Shown piece by piece: positions 34,095 to 43,617 of a stretch of DNA of 64,000 bases. Both the position numbers and the translations under genes were made by a program. The DNA lies in the NCBI GenBank assembly GCA_024803745.1, contig JANJXV010000016.1:43964025-44028024 (forward strand). The letters run 5' to 3'. Every line of letters starts with the position of its first letter. Within the stretch, counting starts at the first letter, position 1. Below the pieces are notes generated by a model, which was given only the letters and a program-made list of their open reading frames with translations, was not told where the DNA came from and searched no databases. This DNA comes from Megascapheus bottae (Eukaryota > Chordata > Mammalia > Rodentia > Geomyidae).

Positions 34095-35640
34095 TGTACA
34101 GTAAGAGCAACAATCATAATCATTTTGCTTAGTCTCATCCTATATGACCCTATGTACATAGCTTTTGCGCTATTGTGATCCTTTTCTAGGAGAGATGTGT
34201 ACTGTTTATTACAAATGAGGGAAACCATTGAGCTTATGTTCCTTTGGGTCTGGCTTACTTCCCTTAATATGATTTTTTTCCAAGTCTTTCCATTTCCTTA
34301 CAAATGGGGCAATGTCTTTCTTTCTGATGGCAGCATAGAATTCCATTGTGTATAAGTACCACATCTTCTTGATCCAATCATCTACTGAGGGGCATCTGGG
34401 TTGGTTCCATATTGTGGCTGCAGTAAATAATGCTGCAATGAACATGGCTGTGCTAGTAGCTTTAATGTGTCCTTGTTCGTGACATTTGAGCAAATGCCAA
34501 GGAGTGGAATTGCTGGGTCATAAGAGAGCTCTTTCGAGGAATCGGTATACCACTTCCCAGGATGATTGAACTTATTCAACCTTCTGGCCATATCCCTACC
34601 AGCATCTGTTGTTATTAGATTTCTTGATTATGGCCATTCTAACTGGAATGAGGTAGAATCTCAAAGTTGTTTTGATTTGCATTTCTTTTATGGCCAGAGA
34701 TGTCGAGCATTTCTTCTTGGGTCTATAGGCCATTCTTATATCCTCTATAGAGAAGACTCTCTTTAAGTCTTTGGCCCATCTTTTAATGGGATGGTTGTTG
34801 CTTTGAGGATTTGTTTTGTAGAGATTGAATTTTTTGAGCCGTAGGTGTATTTTAGATATGAGGCCTTTGTTGTATGGTTAGTGAAGACCTTCTCTCTCTC
34901 TGTTGGTTTTCTATATAACTTGCTATCTATGTCCTTTGCCATACAGAAGCTCTGCAGTTTAATGCAGTCCCATTTGTCCAAACAGGACTTTAATTTGTTG
35001 TGTTTCTGTGCCTTTATTAAGAAAGTTTCGACCTGTGCCAAGGAGACCTAGTGTATCTCCTATTCCTTCTTGTAAAGTTTTCAGGGTATCTGCTTTTACC
35101 TCAAGGTCTTTGATCCATTTGGAATTAATTCTGGTGCAGGGTGACAAAGAAGGATCCAACTTTAGTTTTCTGCAGGTGCTTAACCAGTTCTGCCAGCACC
35201 ATTTGTTGTAGAGACTGTATTTCTTCTATCCTATTTTTTGGCTCCCTTATCAAAGATTAGGTGGCCATAGGTCTGTGGGTTATATCTGGGTCCTCAGTTC
35301 TATTCCATTTGTCCTCAGGTCTGTTCTTGTGCCAGTACCAAGCTGTTTTTATTACTATAGCTCTGTAATAGAGTCTGAACTTTGGTACTGATATTCCTCC
35401 TGCGCTGTTCCTTCTGCTAAGCATTGTTTTTGCTACCTGGGGTCTTTAATTATTCCCTATGAATTTTTTGGATTGCTTCCTCTGTTTCAATAAAGAATGA
35501 TGTTGGGATATTGATGGGTATTATATTGAATTTGTAAATAGCCCTTGGCAGGATTGCCATTGTGACGATGTTAATTTTCACAATCCAGGAGCATGGAAGG
35601 TTTTTCCACTTCCTTAGTTTGGCTTTAATTTCCATTTTTC
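34095..35640 (-). mobile_element. 5'-truncated LINE-1: ORF2 C-terminal region plus 3' UTR start, frameshifted
   Basis: The minus strand encodes, in broken frames, the C-terminal part of L1 ORF2p. In order, 35635-35450 carries KWKNLPCSWIVKINIVTMAI, 35159-34959 [19 protein letters not shown], 35041-34763 [15 protein letters not shown] and RKPTEREKVF, 34591-34382 DPAIPLLGI, and 34493-34209 MFIAALFTAATIWNQP and IKKMWYLYTMEFYAAIRKKD. This follows the known L1 order downstream of the reverse transcriptase catalytic core. The endonuclease and the reverse transcriptase active site lie upstream of the preserved part and are absent. Frame changes between blocks make it a dead copy. ORF2 ends near 34209; the rest to about 34095 resembles 40560-40640 and is 3' UTR. 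No A-tail is seen, so the 3' end is also incomplete. Confidence 0.96.
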
Positions 35641-35995
35641 TCCTTCCATCCTAATCCATCTTTATGCTATTTAGAAGTTCTTAATGCATAAATTGATTGT
35701 GTTATGCTTAAGCAGGGTCATTATTGTCTACACGGAGAATACAAGGAAAAATTCTTAGTTCAGAATTTAAAACCCAGCTTCTTTAACTCCCCTTTGTATA
35801 TTCCTCATTCCTGTCAAAATCCACAAAGTACTCCTTTCTTTATCAGACTTAATCTTCTGCATCTTTATCTTTGCTCTTAGTTGTTTTGCTATTATGAGAC
35901 CCAAATTTGTGCTTCCCAGGTCCCATTTCAGAACAGTTTCTATATTATATTAGTTCTATTTCCTTGGGGAGAGGAGCCATTGGCTTAGGACGGAT
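35641..35995. other. Unique noncoding sequence
   Basis: AT-rich; no repeat or gene recognised. The first few tens of bases may still be L1. Confidence 0.45.
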
Positions 35996-36103
35996 GAGAC
36001 TGAAGAAGACTTGAATGTCGTCAGAGGGCCTCGAGACTGAAGAAGACTTGAATGTCAGAGGGCCTCGAGACTGAAGAAGACTTGAATGTTGTCAGAGGGC
36101 CTC
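35996..36103. repeat. Three-copy 37-bp tandem repeat
   Basis: The unit starts GAGACTGAAGAAGACTTGAA and ends TCAGAGGGCCTC. Copies are 35996-36032 (37 bases), 36033-36066 (34 bases, lacking three bases after AATGT) and 36067-36103 (37 bases, one C-to-T change). Near-identity implies a recent duplication. Confidence 0.97.
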
Positions 36104-37429
36104 CCTCTTCCTTCTCTAGAACTGGAATGAAGGCTGGCACTTTAAGAAAGTTTGCTTCCCTTAGCAACCCCTGGGTATTGGCAGGGCCATTAGCATAGAA
36201 CTCTTTCCTAAAGGGAATGTGAAGTTTTACTATAACACTTTTAATTACAAGTGCATTACCATCACTTTGGAACCTCCCGAGTGTATATGTCCCCATTCCA
36301 TCTCTGAGCATATCAAGCCAGGGTTTCTGGGTCCGAGGTGGCAGGGTGAGTAGCTAAATACTTCGTGGCCATTCTGAGGCCAGCACTGGGCTCTAACGTC
36401 AACCCAGCCCTTGCAGCTTGCCACAGCAGACTCATAGGATAGTACAAGCCAATTACTTCACCAACATTCCTTTTACTATAAGACTCCTTTTGATGCCATA
36501 CATTCTGTACTAATCTTCAGGGAACAGTGGGAGAATAAAGAATGTACAAAACTTCCTTCCTTTACTTCTTCATTCTCTAAAAACCTACCTTAGTCTCCCA
36601 ATAGCAACAATTTTGATTTCAGTTAAACTTTACAAATCTTGATAATCGCTACAATTTCTTGACATGTCAGAACATTTACAGCTAGTATGAATGATCCTGC
36701 ATCTAACTCACAGAAGCACTGGGTATTAAGATTTCTGCAAGGAATTGATGATTCTGCATTTGGTGCATTGGTAACTTGGCAAAATGTCCTCCCTCTTTCC
36801 TCCCACCACGTGGCCTTCCTCGTCTATCTTTTCCTGCTAATCCTACACAGGACTGGACAGATCCAATCAGACTGCATGCAGACTGCACACTGCCACAGAT
36901 GGAGTTTCGTCTTTAGAAGCAGGGCTGGGGGCTGTGAAGGGGTGTGTTTGGAGAGAGTGGGGGAGGTTTGTCGTCTTTCCTCACAGTTCCCCTTGTCTTT
37001 CCCCACTTATCTGTGGTCCACCGAGCATGCTCCATGCACTTTGAGACATTTTGTGCCACCTGGTGGAATTTCCTTGGAAAGGACTTACCAGGTCTGAATT
37101 ATAGTGCTCGACCATCACCTGAGGCATGTTCTCAGTACTTACTATTACCCAGCTAAGTATAGCTCCCCTGCAGTGCTGGGCAATTTAACTGCACTGGGCC
37201 CCTAATAAAGACCTTTCTTTAAAAAATGTGAAAATTAGTCTTTAGTGAAAGAGGCCTATTTTGTTAGCTGCTGCGTAAATTTAGGTGAAGCCTTGGCACC
37301 CACAGGTCAGGTCATTCTAGTGTAGTTGGGTTAATTCCTGGAGATTATTACCAGCCCCTGGCTGGCAGCATGCAGATGTGAACACTGCTTTCCATTAGTT
37401 AGAGACAAAGCAATTGTAATTACCCCCGC
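36104..37429. other. Unique noncoding sequence
   Basis: No repeat or gene recognised. The frame of 136 codons at 36687-37097 (plus) has no recognisable domain. Confidence 0.5.
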
Positions 37430-37560
37430 CCCCAGGAAGCCAAAACAATCTGATAATGTCATATTTAGCAATTAGTGATGTAAGTGTTTACTCAAGCTGA
37501 GATTTTGCCGAACATAAAAGGGGTTTTAATAGCACATGTGCCGAAGCGATATCTGATCTG
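37430..37560. promoter_or_regulatory. Candidate conserved noncoding element
   Basis: Repeat-free AT-rich block with CAATCTGATAATGTCATATT, TTAGCAATTAGTGATGTAAG, TTTTGCCGAACATAAAAGGG and TTTTAATAGCACATGTGCCG (E-box CACATGTG), with retained CpGs (GCCGAAC, GCCGAAGCGATATC). Lies just upstream of GC-rich DNA. Motif evidence only. Confidence 0.3.
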
Positions 37561-37833
37561 AGCGTCTAGGCCATGCTGGGAGCTGCAGCTGTGTGGAGGT
37601 GCCGCAGGCAGGCAAGGGGGCAGTCCAGGTGTCCAAGGGGCCGGTCTCTGGGCTAGCTTTGTGCTTTCCCACCCACCGTCGTCCAGGTCTGAGCCAGTGA
37701 CCCTCTTAGGGCGCGTTCAGGGTTGCAGCTCTCACGTGCCTCTCGTTCTCCTGCGGCAAGGCCATGATGGTTTCTGGATCAGGCCAAGGTCACATTGGCA
37801 CAGAAGGCTTCAGCCAACAAAACAAGGAAGTAG
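37561..37833. other. Unique GC-rich noncoding sequence
   Basis: No repeat or gene recognised. The last 11 bases (37823-37833) include the left target-duplication copy of the next SINE, CAAGGAAGTA. Confidence 0.5.
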
Positions 37834-38028
37834 AGGCCGGGAGTTTGGCCTAGTGGTAGAGTGCTTGCCTAGCATGCACGAAGACCCGGGTTCGGTTCCT
37901 AGGTACCCCACATACATAGCAAAAAGCCGGAAATGGTGCTGAGGCTCAAGTGGTAGAGCTCTAGCCTTGAGAAAGTCCAAGGACACTGCTCAGGCCCTGA
38001 GCCCAAGCCCAGGACTGGAAAAAAAAAA
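37834..38028 (+). mobile_element. Dimeric ID-type SINE, well preserved
   Basis: Starts GGCCGGGAGTTTGGCCTAGT, then GGTAGAGTGCTTGCCTAGCA, ACCCGGGTTCGGTTCCTAGG, linker CACATACATAGCAAAAAGCC, right half GAGGCTCAAGTGGTAGAGCT, TAGCCTTGAGAAAGTCCAAG, CAGGCCCTGAGCCCAAGCCC, and an A10 tail. Flanked by a likely target duplication, CAAGGAAGTA (37823-37832) against CAAGGGAGTA (38031-38040), 9 of 10 identical. Close to the copies at 52013 and 63125. Confidence 0.96.
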
Positions 38029-38339
38029 CCCAAGGGAGTATGCCAGACAACTCTCCAACAATTCCCACACGCCAAACCTCCATCACTGCAGCTAGAGAGA
38101 GACTGGTGGCAAGGCGAGGGAGAGAGCCCATCTTGTGGAATTATGTTCAGAATTCTAGGAAGCTTTGGAGACTCAAGTGTTGGGGTACACACATCAAGGG
38201 TGGTGGCACTCAGTGATTGCCATGTGCTGACAGGACAGTCCTTCATGCTGGCGGCGCCCTCCTCTCAGGTGGCCTGACATGTCCCTCACTGTCTGTTTGG
38301 TTTAATGCCTCACACAGGGAGGGCGCTGGGAATTCTTTT
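38029..38339. other. Unique noncoding sequence
   Basis: No gene recognised. The short insertion duplication of the SINE is at 38031-38040. Confidence 0.5.
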
Positions 38340-38354
38340 GCACGTGCGCTCGCG

Positions 38355-38407
<53 letters not shown>
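38340..38407. repeat. (AC)25 microsatellite with alternating CG-rich leader
   Basis: A pure AC array at 38358-38407, preceded by GCACGTGCGCTCGCGCAT, which keeps nearly perfect purine-pyrimidine alternation and is rich in CG steps. This is the strongest Z-DNA-prone segment in the window by eye. Confidence 0.97.
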
Positions 38408-38410
<3 letters not shown>

Positions 38411-38899
38411 AAGTCTCTCCTTTTGGCCACAGTGAGAGCCACTATTTGCACTGCCTGTAACTTTTGACATTTCTATCTCTTAGATTCATGTCTGCTGGCA
38501 CCCTTTGCACTGAAGAACCCCCCAGCTCTGATTGCTTTGTGCCAGGCTGGTCCCAGCAGTGCCCAATCATGCTGTGTTCCACAGGAAGTCACTCTCAAGG
38601 GTCCCAGAGGAATCCCTCCACTCCGCCCCACGTGCAGCTGCCCCATTAAACCCCGTCACACCGCAGCTGCTTAGTGTCCTTTTGTCATCTAATATCTATT
38701 TTCCATAAATATCCATGGCAACGGGATCTCTCCAGTGTTTGCGGGTGGGTTGTATTCCATTGCTTGGTTTTATAGACATGAAAAATAAGGAGCAAGAAGC
38801 AGAGGTTTTAGTTTAGACTCACCGCTCCCCCTTATTCTGAGAAGTGAGACGTAATCAGGTCTCTGGTGTGCCTGAAAAGTAAGGTTGTTGGATCAAGAA
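38408..38899. other. Unique noncoding sequence, possible MIR trace
   Basis: No gene. TTTTATAGACATGAAAAATA with 'aggagcaagaagcagaggtttt' at 38769-38812 faintly recalls the reverse complement of the MIR core; too weak to call. Confidence 0.4.
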
Positions 38900-39150
38900 T
38901 TGTTAAATAAGGGGCTTGGGGAAAACCAGCTGAAAATGTCCCTGTTAAAAGTATGTGATAATGTATATACGTTTATTTGTCTATTTGAAATAGGAAAGGG
39001 AAGGGGAAAACAAGATGATTGGGAGGGGTGGGGGGAGAGAAAGGGGGACAAAAACATAAGAAGGGTATCAAGGTATGAGAAGTAACGCACCTACTATCTG
39101 GTGAATATAACTGTAACCCCTCTATACATTATAATAAAAAGTATTGATAA
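38900..39150 (+). mobile_element. LINE-1 3' UTR fragment
   Basis: Contains the L1 3'-end signature shared with 1-120: GGGAGGGGTGGGGGGAGAGA, GAAGGGTATCAAGGTATGAG, AAGTAACGCACCTACTATCT, AACTGTAACCCCTCTATACA, ATAATAAAAAG. The G-rich run at 39020-39050 is the polypurine G-quadruplex-type tract known from L1 3' UTRs. The upstream limit is approximate. No ORF2 part is visible. Confidence 0.75.
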
Positions 39151-39164
39151 TGTAAGACAAAGAA

Positions 39165-39312
39165 GAATATGAAGGAATGAAAAAAGGATGCAGGGACAGG
39201 AGGAAGATAAAGGGAGGAAAGGAAGGAAGGAATGGAGGGGGGGGAAAAAGAGGAAGGAGGGAGGGAGGGGGGAAGGAAGGAAGGAGAGAAGGAAAGGAGG
39301 AAGAAGAAATGA
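39165..39312. repeat. GGAA/GGGA-rich purine tract
   Basis: About 150 bases almost wholly A and G on the plus strand (GGAGGAAAGGAAGGAAGGAA, GGAGGGAGGGAGGGGGGAAG). It begins about 15 bases after the L1 tail, so it may have grown from that tail. Lys/Gly/Arg/Glu-rich or Ser/Pro/Phe-rich frames here are repeat translations. Such tracts are triplex-prone. Confidence 0.93.
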
Positions 39313-40130
39313 ATCTCTCTAAGCACCTGTATTCCAATTTGGAAAACAAAATGATAAACTAATTGTACTGTTGTTACAATCAAAGGAATTAGAGACAAGC
39401 TGACAAATTGTAGAGATTAAGTCCCCAATGCCTGATGTAACCTAGGCACACAAATCATTATTCTTAGTATTTTAAAGATAAGACAACCATTGCTTTCTTC
39501 AAAACTCAGAAAATGGGAATAGTAAGGAGTAGGAGACATCCTGGATTCTATAATAAACGCGGTAGCTCCGAGCTACTCCGAGGGTGAGGACAGAAGGAGG
39601 TTGTCTGAGAAGAGCCCTTCCTCAGGTGACAGCCATGTCACTGCCATTCATGCTGCCATGGCACTACAGCGCTCTGCTCTCATGCTACGATGGGTCTCAT
39701 AAAATGATGAAAGTCAATACTTCATGGTGTTTGTTATTCCATAAACCTCAGTAAGATCGGGGATATCGTTCAGTATTTCATTCATTATTCACATGAATCT
39801 GGCTTGAACCTGGGTCAGTAAATTAGGGACGTGAATAAAACCTTTACCTCTGCTTGTCTTGTGAATAAAGTTTGATTGGACTACAGATAAAACCATTAAT
39901 TTACTTATTATCTACTGATATTCTCTCTTACCATGGAGCAAGCGAATCATGGTAACAGAAATTACAAAACCTGCACCTATTTACTAGCTTGTCCTTTGAA
40001 GCAGAGTTCTGTTAACCCTCCTGAGACACAATAAAAATAAAATCAACTCAGGAACAAATATAAAAGAGTCAAACAACTTTGCAAATAATTATCCAGTTAG
40101 CAAGACAGTTTTGTTTCACACACATATGTA
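39313..40130. other. Unique AT-rich noncoding sequence
   Basis: No repeat or gene recognised. Confidence 0.5.
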
Positions 40131-40345
40131 TGAATATATACATATATATATATATGAGCACATTACTTATAAATGAGTACCTTTCATTTTTGAACAATGC
40201 CACCTCTCTCTGTCTCTCTCTCTGTCTGTCTCTGTCTCTCTGTCTCTGTCTCTCTGTCTCTCTCTCTGTCTCTCTCTCTGTCTCTCTCTCTCTCTGTCTC
40301 TCTCTCTGTCTCTCCCTCTCTCTCCCTCTCTCTCTCTCTCTCTCC
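40131..40345. repeat. (TA)n and imperfect (CT)n/(TCTG)n arrays
   Basis: A TA-rich run at 40133-40156 (ATATATACATATATATATAT) is followed, after 45 unique bases, by a pyrimidine tract at 40203-40345 made of CT steps with TCTG interruptions and ending in pure CT. Arg/Glu-rich (minus) and Ser/Leu-rich (plus) frames of up to 158 codons come from it and are not genes. Confidence 0.93.
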
Positions 40346-40640
40346 TTTCCCTTGCCATCCCCTCCCACACGTGGTCTAGCTTGTTTCCACTCATAGTGCT
40401 TGGCGGGGATCACTGCAGCCTTTGTTTGCCCTTTGTCCCAACATTTCTGTACTCTCTGTACCATCCCAAAGAAAGATAAAAGAACAAACAAAAGGAAAAG
40501 AAAACAAAATAGCAACAAAGGAATAAAGCATCTTCGTCTTTCCATTTCTTAGAGTTCGTTTTGGTAAATATTTGACATGATCGCGTGTACATAGCTATTT
40601 GGCTTTTGTGATCCTCTCCTAAGAATATTCTCCCCTGGTC
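40346..40640 (-). mobile_element. LINE-1 3' UTR fragment (probable)
   Basis: The plus strand TGTACATAGCTATTTGGCTT, TTGTGATCCTCTCCTAAGAA near 40587-40625 parallels TGTACATAGCTTTTGCGCTA, TTGTGATCCTTTTCTAGGAG at 34153-34192, just beyond the ORF2 stop of the L1 at 34.1 kb. This piece therefore comes from the same 3' UTR region, in the same orientation, and extends further towards the L1 end. The GA-rich (minus strand) tract next to it may be the expanded purine part of the UTR. Confidence 0.5.
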
Positions 40641-41188
40641 TCACTGTGCCAGTGTCTAGAGACCTATATATTTAAAATACATTCGAATCGAGACAATTTC
40701 TTATGATAAGAAACAGAGACTTTGGATTTCATCCCTTTTCTTTGGGCTGTAACCAAGGACTATAGGGCAGTGTGTTAAGTGTGTGTGGGGTGACTCCAGG
40801 TACTTGCCCCTGCTCCCACACCCCCTTCCTCCCTCGGCAGTATTCCAATCTTTATGGACCAATCATATTCTCCTGTCCTTTTAAATCTCTCCTAAAAGTC
40901 CTCCAGCCACACAGCCTTCCAGGCTTCCGAGCCAGGCAGACCTGCACAAATGGGGATTTTACTGCTGCTCCCTTTTCCTTTACGTGGCACTTAGGTCGTA
41001 AAGTCTTTGGGGCTGGACCTCATGTCATCCTGCTCCTGGAAGATGGGTGTGGGCTCGGACCTCAAGTGCATCCAAGACTGGGGACATGAGTGCCATTCCC
41101 CCCCTCTCCTTTCCCCAAGAGGATATGTATGAACCAGAGCCCTGGGGCAGAGCTCTGTGAGGGGTTCTCTTCACAGTGTCTCTGGAGC
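40641..41188. other. Unique noncoding sequence
   Basis: No repeat or gene recognised; the 105-codon frame at 40772-41089 has no recognisable domain. Confidence 0.5.
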
Positions 41189-41192
41189 GTGT

Positions 41193-41238
<46 letters not shown>
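41189..41238. repeat. (GT)25 microsatellite, one interruption
   Basis: A GT array of 50 bases with a single GTAT variant near its start (about 41195). Confidence 0.97.
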
Positions 41239-41240
<2 letters not shown>

Positions 41241-43137
41241 TTCAGAGCCAACTCACCCACCCCCAGAGCCAACTGTGTTTTTGCACACAGTTTCAGGGAA
41301 CACCCTGGCTGGCTGAGTGCACAGGTCAAGCACACTTTAGAATCCAATGCTTAATTAGTTGTCAGGAGTATGGAAAATAAAATTTGGAAAAAGTTAGAGA
41401 TAAAAAAAATTAACCTCAGGAATTAATAGAAGTTGGAAACTTTCCAAGAGGGCAAAGGAATTCATTCGTTCAAGGTACAAATGAAGGAACAGCTCACAGA
41501 TGACACAGGTGGGCTGGTGGGACTGACTGCTGGCCTCTGGGCTGTCCCATGCCGGTGGGCATCATGGCTCAGATGCGTCTCCTCCTGTAGGCTGAGGTCT
41601 CTGCTCGCCATAAATCCACAGCAAATGCATCTGGGTTCTCCCCAGTGAAGAGCTGGCCTGGAGACTGAAGAGGGGAACGAAGCAGGTTCTGGGCGCAGCA
41701 GGTGTCTGGCCGTGTGCTTACTCAGAGCATTGCTGCTGTTTCTGCTGCGCTCCTGGGGTGAGCTCAGCCTGCTGAATGCAGCTCTCCCGTGGCAGTCTCT
41801 CACATAGCTGTGTTGTCATCGTAGCCACTGATTGTAAACATATTTTGCCTCCCCAACAATGTTCAAAGCTCCTGGTGGGTAGAGAATCCTGTATTACAGC
41901 ATCTGATTGAGCTAACATATTTGAAATCCCCTTCTCCCCATTCTTTGACTTAATAATAGCATTCTTTGATATATAAATTTGGCTTCTGTGTATCTGAAAA
42001 TGATATTCATTCAGCTTTGTCAGTTATGATGGTTTATTTTGCAATCCATCAGGTATTTTTAAACATCTACTTGTATGCTATAACTTGGCATACAAGACAG
42101 AAAACAGAAAACACTGAAGAGAACAAACTGTCAAAGGAGCCCACGCAGTGCCCAGGCCTGGCCGGCGGGCTCTTCTGTTCTCCTCCTCCAGGGAGCTCTG
42201 GACGAGGTCTCCTGCTGCAATCTTCTGTTTCCCCTGAAACTCTGACCCAACAGAAGGACTTCCTGCTTCCACCACTGAAGGAACGCCAGGCGAGCCCTTG
42301 CAGGGGTCCAGTCCCTCAAAGTATCTATCTTTAATAGTGCAGGGGTTCTGCATTCAACTCACATCGCTCTATGAGGAGCCTGAGGCAGAGGCAGAGGCAG
42401 AGGAGGCCTGAGGCAGAGGGAGAAGACCACAGCCCCCTGGCTGCATTGGTCACCAGTTGGACAGAACCAGAAGGTGGTGGTTGCCGAGGTGGGAGTGGTT
42501 TGGAGCCAGCCAGACAGAGGGAAGCTGGGCAAAGGAGCCTTCAGATCAAGAGTGAAGTGGCTTTGTGGAAAGCCAGGCTAATCACAAACGGCCACTTTTA
42601 ACCCTTTGAAAGTATAACCCTACAGCAAGGGAAGACACACGTCTTCATGATGCAGTACACTTGTGACTATGCTCGCACTTTTCAGCTGGAAAACATCTCA
42701 CAACTGTGTCAAGTTCATGAACACTTCTCATGATTAAGTGCTGGTACTTATTATATATGAATTAAGTACTGGTACTTGGCCAGCACACTGTGCCCAGCAG
42801 CATTATCTGACATGCACATTGCAGGATCACACAGTAAACAGACTCTCACCACCTTACTCTGTGTGTATCAAGGCATAAATATGTTAAATATGTCTTGAAC
42901 CACAATTCACCTATAGTTAACTTAATGTAGTAAAAAAAAAAGTCCATTGAACAGGTGCAATGGTCAAGCCTGGTGCCACAGGTGTCAGGGCTACAGATGA
43001 AATAAGGCAAGGGGTACAAGGTAGACTGCCTGAAGCACCTGGGGCGGGTGCTTCCTTAGGAAGAGGGGAAGAGGCTTCACTGAGGGGAGGAGCAGGGCTG
43101 GGCTGAGGGGTAGGAATGTGTCTGCGGCCTGAGAGGA
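41239..43137. other. Unique noncoding sequence
   Basis: No confident repeat or gene. A short (GGCAGA)n run lies at 42382-42420. GTGCTGGTACTTATTATATA and AAGTACTGGTACTTGGCCAG (42739-42782) form a small direct duplication. Frames up to 122 codons are unremarkable. Confidence 0.5.
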
Positions 43138-43617
43138 AGGGATCTCTGCCTGACTGGGGGATGGAGGATGGAGGATGGAGGTCCACTCTCACAGCCTGCG
43201 AGGAGGGGGATCTCTGACCGGGGGATGGAGGATGGGGGACAGAGGGTGGAGGATGGAGGATGGAGGATGGGGGATGGAGGATGGGGATGGAGGGTGGAGG
43301 ATAGAGGATGGAGGATGGAGGTCCACTCTCACAGCCTGTGAGGAGGGGGATCTCTGCCTGACTGGAGGATGGAGGATGGAGGATGGAGGCCCACTCTCAC
43401 AGCCTGTGAGGAGGGGGATCTCTGCCTGACTGGGGGATGGAGGATGGGGATGGAAGGTGGAGGATGGAGGATGGAGGCCCACTCTCACAGCCTGTGAGGA
43501 GGGGGGATCTCTGACCGGGGGATGGAGGGTGGGGGATGGAGGGTGGAGGATGGAGGATGGAGGCCCACTCTCACAGCCTGTGAGGAGGGGGATCTCTGAC
43601 CGGGGGATGGAGGATGG
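43138..43617. repeat. Two-level GC-rich minisatellite
   Basis: The outer unit contains CCACTCTCACAGCCTGTGAG, then GAGGGGGATCTCTG and either CCTGACTGG or ACCGG, then a variable number of GGATGGA/GGGTGGA heptamers. Outer anchors start at 43183, 43323, 43391, 43479 and 43565, giving spacings of 140, 68, 88 and 86 bases. A partial unit opens the array near 43138. Length differences come from the inner heptamer count. The 163-codon His/Pro/Ser-rich minus frame is a translation of the array. Confidence 0.97.

Noticed and set aside
34209..35635. Several minus-strand frames that could be listed as separate proteins.
   Set aside because: They are frameshifted pieces of one L1 ORF2 and are annotated as a mobile element.
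38769..38812. Possible reverse-complement MIR core.
   Set aside because: Too many mismatches against the MIR core to call.
40069..40545. 158-codon frame rich in Arg/Glu and a Leu/Ser-rich frame opposite.
   Set aside because: Translation of the CT/GA tract and L1 3' UTR sequence; low complexity only.
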